Source: Hymenobacter sp. ISL-91
Lineage (GTDB): Bacteria; Bacteroidota; Bacteroidia; Cytophagales; Hymenobacteraceae
Direction of reading: 5' to 3'
Assembly: GCF_018613725.1 (NCBI RefSeq)
Contig: NZ_JAGGPS010000027.1
Span: forward strand, 20,165-84,164
DNA: 64,000 nucleotides
The notes beneath the pieces are model-generated. The model worked only from the letters and a program-made list of their open reading frames with translations, had not been told where the DNA came from and searched no databases. Positions 17,328 through 25,035 of this stretch are shown piece by piece. Made by a program: the position numbers and the translations under genes. Every line of letters begins with the position of its first letter. Within the stretch, counting starts at the first letter, position 1.

Positions 17328-18053
17328 ATGCTTGCCATTCTGCGCAAAGAATTCAACAGCTTCCTGAACTCGCCCGTGGCTTATGTGGTGCTGGGCGTGT
17401 TTCTGGTGGCTACCGGGCTGTTCGTGTGGGTGTTCCCTGACAGCTCGGTGCTCGACTACGGGTTTGCCGACTTGCAGACGCTGTTCAATATCGCGCCCTG
17501 GATTTTCCTGTTTCTGATTCCGGCCCTCACCATGCGCACGTTTGCCGAGGAGAAGAAGGCCGGCACCATGGAGCTGCTGCTCACGCGCCCGCTCACCGAT
17601 ACCCAGCTCATCGGCGGCAAGTACCTGGCCTGCCTGCTACTGGCGCTACTGGCGCTGCTGCCCACGCTGCTCTACTACTACTCGGTGTACCAGCTCGGCG
17701 ACCCGCAAGGCAATATCGACTCGGCGGCTACGGTGGGCTCGTACCTGGGTCTGGCGCTGCTGGCGGCAGTGTTTGCGGCCATCGGCGTGTTTGCCTCGGC
17801 CCTCACCCGCGACCAGATTGTGGCCTTTCTGGCGGCCGTGGTGGGCTGCTTCCTGGTGTACTCGGGCTTCGATTCGCTGGCTTCGGTGTTCGATGGCGCG
17901 CCGGCCTACTACATCGGCCAGCTCGGCATTGCGGCTCACTACCGCGACTTGAGCAAGGGCCTCATCGATTCGCGCGACCTGCTCTACTTCTTCACCCTTA
18001 GCGCCGCCATGCTGCTGGCCACCCGGCTGGCGCTCCAAAGCCGCAACTGGTGA
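17328..18053 (+). CDS. gldF: gliding motility ABC transporter permease GldF
   Basis: The 241-residue inner-membrane permease starts MLAILRKEFNSFLNSPVAYV; the upstream ATG at 17268 lies in the repeat and is rejected. Six hydrophobic segments are visible, with the cytoplasmic motif 'MRTFAEEKKAGTMELLLTRP' between helices two and three, typical of ABC-2 permeases and GldF. The protein partners with GldA and GldG. A 100-base spacer full of AGCT-rich repeat words follows before gldG. Confidence 0.93.
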   Translation: MLAILRKEFNSFLNSPVAYVVLGVFLVATGLFVWVFPDSSVLDYGFADLQTLFNIAPWIFLFLIPALTMRTFAEEKKAGTMELLLTRPLTDTQLIGGKYLACLLLALLALLPTLLYYYSVYQLGDPQGNIDSAATVGSYLGLALLAAVFAAIGVFASALTRDQIVAFLAAVVGCFLVYSGFDSLASVFDGAPAYYIGQLGIAAHYRDLSKGLIDSRDLLYFFTLSAAMLLATRLALQSRNW

Positions 18054-18059
18054 TTTCTT

Positions 18060-18239
18060 AAGCTGATAGCTAGTAGCTGATAGCTGCTAGCTTTCTGTGC
18101 TAATGGCTCTGTTTAGGGCTGTCAGCTATTGAGAGTGAGTTTGAATAACTTTTTTGCATGCATTCGTGAGTATTGAACCAGAACAGGAGCTAACAGCTAA
18201 CAGCTCTCAGCTAACAGCTCAAAACCCAACAGCTCAAAC
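18060..18239. repeat. AGCTAACAGCT-type palindromic repeat, copy 1, overlapping gldG start
   Basis: The left half (18060-18092) repeats AGCTGATAGCT-like words and the right half (18187-18238) repeats AGCTAACAGCT words, which are mutually complementary with mismatches. The right half lies inside the gldG reading frame. Related copies are at 43568, 48158 and 54199. Confidence 0.75.
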
Positions 18240-19914
18240 TAAAAAGCGCGACTTGACCCGGTTTGCGGTGCTGCTGGGCGCGCTGCTGCTGCTCAGTTTT
18301 CTGGGTAGTCTGTTCTTCTTCCGGCTCGACCTGACGGAGGATAAGCGCTACACCATGTCGGGGGCCACCAAGGAGCTGCTGGAGAAGCTGCCCCAGCCCG
18401 TAACCGTGACGGTGTACCTGGATGGCGACTTCCCGCCCGGCTTCCGGCGCCTGCAGCAGGGCGTGCGCGAAACCCTGAATGAAATGCGCGTGTATGGCGG
18501 CGCCAACCTGCATTTCGTATTCGTCGACCCCTCGGCGGCAGCCACCGAGCAGGCCCGCAACGAGTTCTACCAGACGCTGTTCAAAAAGGGCCTGACGCCC
18601 ACCAACCTCGGGGCCAACGACAACGGCAAGCGCACCGAGAAAATCATCTTCCCCTGGGCCGTGGTATCGGCCGGGGGCAAGGAGGAAAAGGTGCTGCTGC
18701 TGCGCGGCAACCAGGCCGAATCGCCCGAAGTGCGCCTCAACCAAAGCATCGAGGGCCTGGAATACGAGTTGGCCAGTGCCATTGGCCGGCTTAGCCCCGG
18801 CAAGCGCCAGCGTATCGGGGTAGTAGAAGGCCACGGCGAGCTGACCAACCTCGAAGCCGGCGACCTGATTGGTTCGCTCAGCCGCGACTACGACGTGTTT
18901 CGGGTGAATCTGGACAAGTCGCGTCCCCAGGATCTGACCACGCTCAGCGCCCTCATCGTGGCTAAGCCCGCCCAGCCTTACACCGAGCCCGAGAAGTTCA
19001 AGCTCGACCAGTTTATCACGCAGGGCGGCAACGCGCTGTTCTTTGTCGATGCCATGCGCGTGAACCTCGACAGCGCCAGCCGCGGCGGTATGCTCGCCTT
19101 CCCACTCAGCCTGAACCTCGACGACCTGTTGTTCAGGTACGGTGTGCGCATCAACCCCGATTTGCTGCTCGACCTCAACTCGGGCGTTATTCCGCTGGTA
19201 ACGGGCCTGAACGGCGATAAGCCCAAGGTGGAGCCCATGCCCTGGCAGTTTTACCCGCTTATCAACCAGTTCAGCCCGCACCCCATCACCCGCAACCTCG
19301 ACGCGGTGTACACCAAGTTCGTGAGCAGTATCGATACGGTGAAGGCCGTGGGCATCCGCAAAACGCCGCTGCTGTTCACCTCGCGCTACACCCGGGTGCT
19401 GCCCTCGCCGGTGCCCGTGAACCTCAACGACGCCCGCCTGCCGCCCGACCCCAAGCTCTACACGGCCCGCAACAAGCCGGTGGGCTACCTGCTCGAAGGC
19501 CAGTTCCGCTCGCTGTTTGCCAACCGCGCCGCGCCCGGCACCAGCCGCTTCCTGCCCGAAACCAGCCCCGAAAACCGCCCCGCCAAAATCCTCGTCATCT
19601 CCGACGGCGACTTCGTGCGCAACGACATCGACCCCAAAACGGGCCGCCCCATGCGCCTGGGCTTCGACCGCCTCGCGCCCACCGAATTCGCCAACCGCGA
19701 GCTGGTGCTCAATGCCGTCGATTACATGCTCGACCAGTCGGGCCTGATAGCGGTGCGCGGCAAGCAAATCACGCTCCGCCCCCTCGATAAAGTGCGCATA
19801 GCGGCCGAACGGAGCCGCTGGCAGCTCCTGAACCTAGCCGCCCCGCTGGTGTTGCTGGGCCTCTTCGGAGTCGTGCGCGCCTGGCGCCGCAAGCGCCGGT
19901 ATGCCCGGTTTTGA
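18154..19914 (+). CDS. gldG: gliding motility ABC-associated protein GldG
   Basis: This is a large GldG-type protein: a membrane segment (about 35-53, FAVLLGALLLLSFLGSLFFF), then 'RLDLTEDKRYTMSGATKELL', a long extracytoplasmic region with VVEGHGELTNLE and NALFFVDAMRVNLDS, and a C-terminal membrane helix before the basic tail. It partners with GldA and GldF. The start is odd. There is no ATG before residue 68, so translation must use TTG at 18154, GTG at 18166 or another non-ATG codon. The first 25 or so residues are encoded by AGCTAACAGCT repeat DNA. Homologues normally start shortly before the KKRDLTRF segment, so the true start is uncertain. Confidence 0.9.
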   Translation: MHAFVSIEPEQELTANSSQLTAQNPTAQTKKRDLTRFAVLLGALLLLSFLGSLFFFRLDLTEDKRYTMSGATKELLEKLPQPVTVTVYLDGDFPPGFRRLQQGVRETLNEMRVYGGANLHFVFVDPSAAATEQARNEFYQTLFKKGLTPTNLGANDNGKRTEKIIFPWAVVSAGGKEEKVLLLRGNQAESPEVRLNQSIEGLEYELASAIGRLSPGKRQRIGVVEGHGELTNLEAGDLIGSLSRDYDVFRVNLDKSRPQDLTTLSALIVAKPAQPYTEPEKFKLDQFITQGGNALFFVDAMRVNLDSASRGGMLAFPLSLNLDDLLFRYGVRINPDLLLDLNSGVIPLVTGLNGDKPKVEPMPWQFYPLINQFSPHPITRNLDAVYTKFVSSIDTVKAVGIRKTPLLFTSRYTRVLPSPVPVNLNDARLPPDPKLYTARNKPVGYLLEGQFRSLFANRAAPGTSRFLPETSPENRPAKILVISDGDFVRNDIDPKTGRPMRLGFDRLAPTEFANRELVLNAVDYMLDQSGLIAVRGKQITLRPLDKVRIAAERSRWQLLNLAAPLVLLGLFGVVRAWRRKRRYARF

Positions 19915-19942
19915 GATGCGAATAGGTGTTTAATTTGCAAGA

Positions 19943-20368
19943 ATGGAAACTCCAGTTATTACAACATTGGTTACAGCCGTTTCGGCCGTAATAGTGGCTG
20001 GTTTGACTTATTATCTTACTAAGCGCCGTGAACAAGAAATAGAATGGAGGAAGCTAAAACTAGAACATTACAGAACATACATGGCCGCGCTATCGGGGGC
20101 TATTGGCTCGCGTACATCTGCTGAAAGTCAAATACGATATGCTGATGCTGTAAACACTCTGCAATTAGTTGCACCGGAGAAAGTGTTGGCCGCTCTCTAT
20201 AATTTTCAGGATGAAATAAAGTACAGTAATAGCAGTAAGACAACAGAATCTCACGATGACTATCTCACCAAATTATTAATAGAAATGCGAGCTGACATCC
20301 ACCCGTCATTGAAACACGATAAAGGATTGAAGTTTAGGATGTTTGATATTCCGCCGATTACAGCCTGA
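19943..20368 (+). CDS. membrane-anchored protein of unknown function, AT-rich
   Basis: The 141-residue protein has one N-terminal membrane helix (residues 5-25, TTLVTAVSAVIVAGLTYYL) followed by a Lys/Arg/Glu-rich amphipathic helix and a soluble helical domain. It is clearly richer in A and T than its neighbours, with codons such as ATA and AGA, which suggests recent transfer. It sits between gldG and dnaN. No family is recognised. The topology resembles small signal-anchored proteins that accompany phage or defence genes, but there is nothing else here to support that. Confidence 0.7.
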   Translation: METPVITTLVTAVSAVIVAGLTYYLTKRREQEIEWRKLKLEHYRTYMAALSGAIGSRTSAESQIRYADAVNTLQLVAPEKVLAALYNFQDEIKYSNSSKTTESHDDYLTKLLIEMRADIHPSLKHDKGLKFRMFDIPPITA

Positions 20369-20381
20369 TTGTTAACAAAAA

Positions 20382-20669
20382 ATGATGCTCGGCGAATTTA
20401 TAGGTGAAATACTCATTGAAGGCCTGCTAGGCTCCCTCAGCAACGCCGTGAAGGCCAGCATCGGCTTTGTATACCTCTATCTGCGCTACTGGCGGCCGCG
20501 GCGGGTGCGCGAGCAGCTGGCCGGGCGCTACGGCGGCCGCTACGCCACGGCTGGCTCGGCAGTGCTGACGGGACTGCTGCAGGGGCTGGGCGTGGCGCTG
20601 CTGCTGGCATTGGCGGCGACGGGGTTGCTGCTGCTGGGAAAGGCCCTCTGGGCCGCTATCGGGCAGTAA
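20382..20669 (+). CDS. small membrane protein of unknown function
   Basis: The 95-residue protein has an N-terminal amphipathic segment, a helix around 24-36, a basic stretch with RYWRPRRVREQLAGRYGGRY, and a strong hydrophobic helix at about 64-88. Two Mets in a row give two possible starts. It starts 13 bases after the preceding gene, but its base composition is GC-rich like the chromosome, so it is not obviously part of the same acquired piece. The function is not recognised. Confidence 0.65.
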   Translation: MMLGEFIGEILIEGLLGSLSNAVKASIGFVYLYLRYWRPRRVREQLAGRYGGRYATAGSAVLTGLLQGLGVALLLALAATGLLLLGKALWAAIGQ

Positions 20670-20816
20670 AATGCAGTCGTGCCATTGGCCGCTAACCTGC
20701 GGGCGGTGCGAGTGGGACCAGAGCCATAAATGGCTGTTTTGCGGTGATGGCACCACGGCTGCCACATTCCCGGCCCACGCCGCCCGCCGGCGTTAGAAAA
20801 CCCCGGCCGCGTTGCC

Positions 20817-20824
20817 TATCTTTG
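20817..20824 (+). promoter_or_regulatory. -7 box of the dnaN promoter
   Basis: TATCTTTG matches the Bacteroidota -7 consensus TAnnTTTG exactly, 38 bases before the dnaN ATG. No clear TTG -33 element is present at the ideal spacing, but a TTA occurs about 21 bases upstream. Confidence 0.7.
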
Positions 20825-20861
20825 CCTATTACCCCAACTGCCTTCCAACTCAACTCTTCCT

Positions 20862-21986
20862 ATGAAGTTCATCGTCTCGTCTTCCGCCCTGCTCAAGCAG
20901 CTCCAGAGCATCAACGGCGTGGTTACGAACAACCCCGTGGTGCCCATTCTGGAGAACTTTCTCTTTGAAATCGAGGACGGCAAGCTGACGATTACGGCCT
21001 CCGACCTGGAGACGAGCATGATGACCGAGCTGCCCGTGGAAGCCCGCGAAAGCGGCCGCATTGCCGCTCCCGCCCGCATCCTGCTCGATACGCTCAAAAA
21101 CCTGCCCGACCAGCCCGTTACCTTCACGCTCGACGAGGAAACCTACAGCATCGAAATTGCCAGCAGCAACGGTCGCTACAAGCTGGCCGGCGAAAACGCC
21201 ACCGACTTCCCCCGCGTGCCGGTGGTAAAAGGCACGGCTCCGGTCGAAATGCCTTCTTCGTCGCTGAGCCGGGCCATCAACAAAACTATCTTCGCGGTGA
21301 GCACCGACGAGCTGCGCCCGGCCATGACCGGCATTCTGGTGCAGCTGGCCGACAACCAGGTAACCTTCGTGGCCACCGACGGCCACCGCCTGCTGCGCTA
21401 CCGCCGCTCCGATGTGGGCGCGGGCCAGACCAGCAACATCATCATCCCGCGCAAGGCCTTCAATCTGCTGAAAGGCGCGCTGCCCTCCGAGGCCACGCCC
21501 GTGCGCATGGAGTTCAACGCCTCCAACGCCTACTTCAGCTTCAACCAGATGCGCCTCGTGTGCCGCCTGATTGATGAGCGCTACCCCGATTACGAGAACG
21601 TAATTCCGGTCAGCAACCCCAACAAGCTCATCATCAGCCGCCAGGAGTTGCTGAACTCGGTGAAGCGCATCAGCATCTATTCGAACAAGACCACCCACCA
21701 GGTGCGCCTGCGCCTCGCCGGTTCCGAGCTGACGGTGTCGGCCGAGGACCTCGATTTCAGCAACGAGGCCAACGAGAAGCTGGCTTGCCAGTACGACGGC
21801 GAGGACATGGAAATCGGCTTCAACGCCAAGTTCCTGCAGGAAATGCTCAGCAACATCGACTCGGAGGAAATCACGCTGGAGCTGAGCACGCCCAACCGCG
21901 CCGGCCTGCTGATGCCCACCACCCCCGACGACCACGAAAGCATCCTGATGCTGGTGATGCCCGTGATGCTCAACAACTACGTCTGA
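20862..21986 (+). CDS. dnaN: DNA polymerase III sliding clamp, beta subunit
   Basis: The 374-residue clamp ring subunit tethers the replicative polymerase to DNA. It has three clamp domains, with MKFIVSSSALLKQL at the start, FVATDGHRLLRYRR in domain two, and the C-terminal 'LMLVMPVMLNNYV', the normal polymerase-contact tail (consensus MPMRL/V). Length matches the family. It has its own promoter, lies downstream of gldG in a gliding cluster, and is followed by a long inverted repeat that reaches the start of gldC. Confidence 0.97.
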   Translation: MKFIVSSSALLKQLQSINGVVTNNPVVPILENFLFEIEDGKLTITASDLETSMMTELPVEARESGRIAAPARILLDTLKNLPDQPVTFTLDEETYSIEIASSNGRYKLAGENATDFPRVPVVKGTAPVEMPSSSLSRAINKTIFAVSTDELRPAMTGILVQLADNQVTFVATDGHRLLRYRRSDVGAGQTSNIIIPRKAFNLLKGALPSEATPVRMEFNASNAYFSFNQMRLVCRLIDERYPDYENVIPVSNPNKLIISRQELLNSVKRISIYSNKTTHQVRLRLAGSELTVSAEDLDFSNEANEKLACQYDGEDMEIGFNAKFLQEMLSNIDSEEITLELSTPNRAGLLMPTTPDDHESILMLVMPVMLNNYV

Positions 21987-22149
21987 TCACGGATTAGCGC
22001 GGATTAGCGCGGATTTCACGGATTTTGTAGATGGGCCCGTCGAACGACTGTTCCCAGGATACCATTCATGAAATCCATCCGGATTCGTGCTGCTTCGTGA
22101 CCCGCCTACAAAATCCGTGAAATCCGTTTAAATCCACGCTAATCCGTGA
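21987..22149. repeat. large inverted repeat between dnaN and gldC
   Basis: The left arm (21987-22030) carries CACGGATTAGCG and GGATTTCACGGATTTTGTAG. The right arm (22106-22148) carries CTACAAAATCCGTGAAATCC and CGCTAATCCGTG. The pairing is nearly complete over about 40 bases with a 75-base loop. It starts at the base after the dnaN stop codon and the right arm touches the ATG of gldC. Confidence 0.85.
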
Positions 22150-22487
22150 TGAAGAAATCTGAAATCCGCTTCAGCATTGCCCTCGACGACCAGAAGGTGC
22201 CCGAGGCCATCAGTTGGTCGGCCACCGATGCGGGGCCCGATATCCACTTTGCCAAAGCCATCAACATTGCCCTTTGGGACCGGGACGAGCGGGGCACGAT
22301 GAAAATCGACCTCTGGACCAAGGATATGCCCGTCGATGAGATGAAGCATTTCTACGTCGATACCATCGGCGCCATGGCCGAAAGCGTGCTCACCGCCACC
22401 AACGACACAGTAATGGCCACCAAAATGCGCGAGTTGTGCCGCCAACTCATGGATCATATTGAGGACGAGCAGCAGAAGCAGAAGTAA
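22149..22487 (+). CDS. gldC: gliding motility protein GldC
   Basis: The 112-residue protein reads MKKSEIRFSIALDDQKVPE, then 'ISWSATDAG', then 'IDLWTKDMPVDEMKHFYVDT', which are the hallmarks of GldC. GldC supports gliding in Flavobacteria and is cytoplasmic, with no signal peptide. I use ATG 22149; the preceding in-frame GTG lies in the inverted repeat. In many relatives gldC is beside gldB, which is not seen here. A bidirectional terminator follows. Confidence 0.93.
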   Translation: MKKSEIRFSIALDDQKVPEAISWSATDAGPDIHFAKAINIALWDRDERGTMKIDLWTKDMPVDEMKHFYVDTIGAMAESVLTATNDTVMATKMRELCRQLMDHIEDEQQKQK

Positions 22488-22531
22488 TTACTCGTTTCGC
22501 TACTCGGACATTGGGTTAGCTCAACCAACAC

Positions 22532-22566
22532 AAAAGCCCCGTCGGCGCACTGCCGACGGGGCTTTT
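22532..22566. terminator. bidirectional rho-independent terminator
   Basis: AAAAGCCCCGTCGGC (22532-22546) pairs perfectly with GCCGACGGGGCTTTT (22552-22566) around a five-base loop. A run of A on one side and T on the other lets it end both gldC and the convergent exported-protein gene. Confidence 0.9.
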
Positions 22567-22589
22567 GTATTGATTGAGCAATACTACTA

Positions 22590-23096
22590 CTATTTAGCCT
22601 TGGTAGCCGTAGCCGGGCCAATGGTAGCGCCCTTGCTGCTGGCCGGGGCCGGGTCCTTCACCGACTTCACGAAAGCGTCGTTGGTGGTCTGGATGTTATA
22701 GTTCATGCTAAATGCGTTGTACTCGCGGCGCGAACCATAGTAGTTGCTGTATTGGTCGGTGCTGAGCACCGACTGCAACTCCTTGTCCCGCTCACGGCAC
22801 ACAATGTCGCACTGGTCTTTGATGAGTTTGTCGTTGCCGGCATTCTGCTGAATGATAGCAATGATACGGGCCTGCTTGTCTTCATTAATGGCCTGAACGC
22901 GGGATTTCTGATAGCCGTTCAGGCGCAAGTCACGCGTCATCTGATACGACAGGTCCTGGGCCCGCTGCTGGCCGGGGCTTAAGCGGGAAGATGGTTTGGT
23001 TGCGTCCTGCTTGGTAACCAGCGGAGCCCGCTGCTGGGCATAAACGCCGAACGAAGTCAGAAGAAGGGCGGAGGCGAGGGCAAGTATCTTTTTCAT
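22590..23096 (-). CDS. exported helical protein of unknown function
   Basis: The 168-residue protein has a signal peptide (residues 1-20, ends VYA-Q). The body is predicted alpha-helical, with 'RAQDLSYQMTRDLRLNGYQ' and KSRVQAINEDKQARI, then 'RDKELQSVLSTDQYSNY'. The pattern of a helix ending in L-x-x-x-Q-Y recalls the periplasmic CpxP/Spy-like LTxxQ proteins, which act as chaperones or stress sensors, but the match is weak. It contains two Cys (CDIVC). It is convergent with gldC. Confidence 0.75.
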   Translation of the reverse strand: MKKILALASALLLTSFGVYAQQRAPLVTKQDATKPSSRLSPGQQRAQDLSYQMTRDLRLNGYQKSRVQAINEDKQARIIAIIQQNAGNDKLIKDQCDIVCRERDKELQSVLSTDQYSNYYGSRREYNAFSMNYNIQTTNDAFVKSVKDPAPASSKGATIGPATATKAK

Positions 23097-23152
23097 CGGG
23101 AAAGAATAGCGTGAATAGATGGAATAAGGCCGAAGCGCTTTTAGCCGGCCGG

Positions 23153-23174
23153 CCTGTAGGTCGGGGCTTGCCCC
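23153..23174. repeat. GTAGGGGCGGGGCTTG-type repeat, partial copy 2
   Basis: CCTGTAGGTCGGGGCTTGCC followed by CC is a shortened copy of the GC-rich word seen at 7808 and 58613; only one arm is present. Confidence 0.45.
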
Positions 23175-23241
23175 ATGCTAACGAAAAATGATGCCAGGTA
23201 GTTTACTTTGGCGTGTCGCCGCTGCTCCAGCTCCCTTTAAA

Positions 23242-23289
23242 AATGCGCAGCCCGCGCGGCAGCCGAGGCCGCCGCGCGGGCTGCATAAA
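23242..23289 (-). terminator. terminator of dcd
   Basis: GCAGCCCGCGCGGC (23247-23260) pairs with GCCGCGCGGGCTGC (23271-23284), and the minus-strand reading ends in a T run (AAAAA on the plus strand at 23239-23243). It follows the dcd stop. The stem word resembles the one at 812-864. Confidence 0.75.
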
Positions 23290-23314
23290 GTGCCCAGGGT
23301 TCAGGTAGGCAGCC

Positions 23315-23851
23315 CTAAAATGTGTTCTTCCACATCATCGACTCAACAGGCTTCACGGTGCGCTGATTGTACTTGGCGTTGGGCTTGCTGTTGTAGAGGT
23401 TTTCCACCTCACCTTCCACTGTGAAGTAGATGAGCTGGCCCACTGGCATGCCGTGGTAAATACGCACGGGCATCGACACGCTGATTTCCAGCGTCCAGGT
23501 GTTGCAGAAGCCGATGTCGCCCTTGCCGGCGGTGGCGTGAATGTCGATGCCGAGGCGGCCGACGCTGCTCTTGCCCTCCAGAAACGGTACGTGGGCATGG
23601 GTTTCGGTGTACTCCTCGGTTACGCCCAGGTACAGGGTGCCGGGCTGCAGCACGAAGCCTTCAGCCGGGATTTCGAATACGTCGATTTGGTTGTGCTTGC
23701 GGGCGTCGAGTACCGCGTCGCGGTAGGTGGCCAGGTAGCGGCCCAGGTGCACGTCGTAGGAGTTGGTACCCAGGCAGCTCCGGTCGTAAGGCGCTATTAC
23801 AATGGTGCCCCGCTCAATTTCGGCAAGAATCTGCTGGTCGGAAAGAATCAT
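23315..23851 (-). CDS. dcd: dCTP deaminase
   Basis: The 178-residue cytoplasmic enzyme converts dCTP to dUTP for thymidylate synthesis. It starts MILSDQQILAEIERG; the open frame upstream to 23959 is not needed. Diagnostic pieces are 'TNSYDVHLGRYLATY', 'FEIPAEGFVLQPGTLYLG', FLEGKSSVGRLGIDIHATAG with the catalytic Glu near residue 110-120, and 'GDIGFCNTWTLEISV'. Length and motifs match the homotrimeric family. A terminator follows. The exported-protein gene lies 118 bases upstream on the same strand. Confidence 0.95.
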   Translation of the reverse strand: MILSDQQILAEIERGTIVIAPYDRSCLGTNSYDVHLGRYLATYRDAVLDARKHNQIDVFEIPAEGFVLQPGTLYLGVTEEYTETHAHVPFLEGKSSVGRLGIDIHATAGKGDIGFCNTWTLEISVSMPVRIYHGMPVGQLIYFTVEGEVENLYNSKPNAKYNQRTVKPVESMMWKNTF

Positions 23852-23969
23852 TTTATCAGGTGTAGGTGAAGGGCTGAAAACGGAAAATAGCAGCCAGTTC
23901 GGGTGTTGTGCCGCACTTTGGGCGAGGCGCCCGACGGGCAGACTCTTCCTCCATGCCACGGTTTTTTAA

Positions 23970-24854
23970 TCAGCTTTCCTCTTCCTCTTCGTAGCGGTCT
24001 TCGGGCAGAGCCTTCGACGCGGCACGGCGCGGCCGTTGGGGTTCGGGCTCGTTGTCAGAGTCGGCGTAGGAAGGAGGCAGAAGAGCGTCGAGGCGCTGCT
24101 GCAGCGCCGGCGCTACACTGAGCACCAGGTAGAGGAGCAGCAGAAATGAGCCGATGAGCAGCATGAGGCTCAGGTAATCCATCCAGTCGTGGCGGGCGGG
24201 CACATCGAGGGGGCGGGGGCCGGCGTAGGCGGGGGCCGAGGCTAGGTCGGCTTCGGGCTGAGGGTTCGGGTCTTCGGCTACGGCCGCAGGCCCGCGCAGC
24301 GTGGCAGGAGCCGCTCCATCGGCCGCCGGCGGCACGGCCGCGCCATCGGCCGCCAGCTCGTCGGGGGCGGGGTCCTGGGAGGCATTGAACTGGGCTGCGC
24401 TCTGCTTGATAACCCGCTGCAGGGTGCGTACCAGCGCCACCCGCTCATCGCGGGGTAGCACCCGGATAAAGAACTCGAAGTTGCGGTCGACCAGCAGGCT
24501 GTTCAACTGCTTTTCGAACTCTAGCAAATCGGTGCGGCCTTTCCCAAACCGGCTCTTAAACCGCTCCGATACGCCGTTGTAGTTACGAAACAGCTTTTTA
24601 AGGTCGTCGCGGCCGAAGTAAGTGTCGAACTCGGCCCGGGCCTTGGTAGCGCGCAGGCTCACCGGATATTTAGCGCGGGCAAACGATTTATCGTACACTG
24701 TTTCCATCGTCCGGAAGTTCAGCTCGTCGACGGTGCGGTCGAAGAGTCGTTTGTTGGCAGCAGCCGGATCGGGAGTGGATTGGGCCGCCAGCAGCAGTGG
24801 CAGCATAAGGCCCAGCAACAGAAAAAGCAGTGGCAGCGGGCGAAATCGAAACAT
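23970..24854 (-). CDS. exported membrane-anchored protein of unknown function
   Basis: The 294-residue protein has a signal peptide (residues 1-24, ends AAQ), a helical soluble domain ('DELNFRTMETVYDKSFARAK', LLVDRNFEFFIRVLPRDERV), an Ala/Pro-rich linker around 160-215, a single membrane helix (about 228-250) and an acidic tail ending EEEEES. This places the helical domain in the periplasm and the tail in the cytoplasm. No family is recognised. It is followed by dcd on the same strand and preceded by a palindromic repeat. Confidence 0.75.
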   Translation of the reverse strand: MFRFRPLPLLFLLLGLMLPLLLAAQSTPDPAAANKRLFDRTVDELNFRTMETVYDKSFARAKYPVSLRATKARAEFDTYFGRDDLKKLFRNYNGVSERFKSRFGKGRTDLLEFEKQLNSLLVDRNFEFFIRVLPRDERVALVRTLQRVIKQSAAQFNASQDPAPDELAADGAAVPPAADGAAPATLRGPAAVAEDPNPQPEADLASAPAYAGPRPLDVPARHDWMDYLSLMLLIGSFLLLLYLVLSVAPALQQRLDALLPPSYADSDNEPEPQRPRRAASKALPEDRYEEEEES

Positions 24855-24913
24855 GTAAGCGCGGTTGATTCGCGCAAAGGTCGGATTTTTCGTGATTAGT
24901 TGTTAGCTAAAAA

Positions 24914-25017
24914 AGCGTCATTCAGAGCGGAGCGAAGAATCTCGCGTGCCACAGTACCTTCTGACGATGGGGGTACTTACTGCACGCGAGATTCTTCGCT
25001 TCGCTCTGAATGACGCT
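24914..25017. repeat. dispersed palindrome, TCATTCTGAGCG family, copy 3
   Basis: The arms 24914-24949 and 24982-25017 are 36-bp complements with one mismatch and core GTCATTCAGAGCGGAGCGAA. A TTAGCTAA word just to the left recalls the AGCTAACAGCT family. It lies between the hemL end and the exported-protein start. Confidence 0.9.
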
Positions 25018-25035
25018 CTGTTATAATCTCTAACC

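Noticed and set aside
18211..19767. 518-residue frame antisense to gldG
   Set aside because: The plus strand encodes the GldG membrane and extracytoplasmic features; the reverse reading is rich in His/Val/Gly with no domain.
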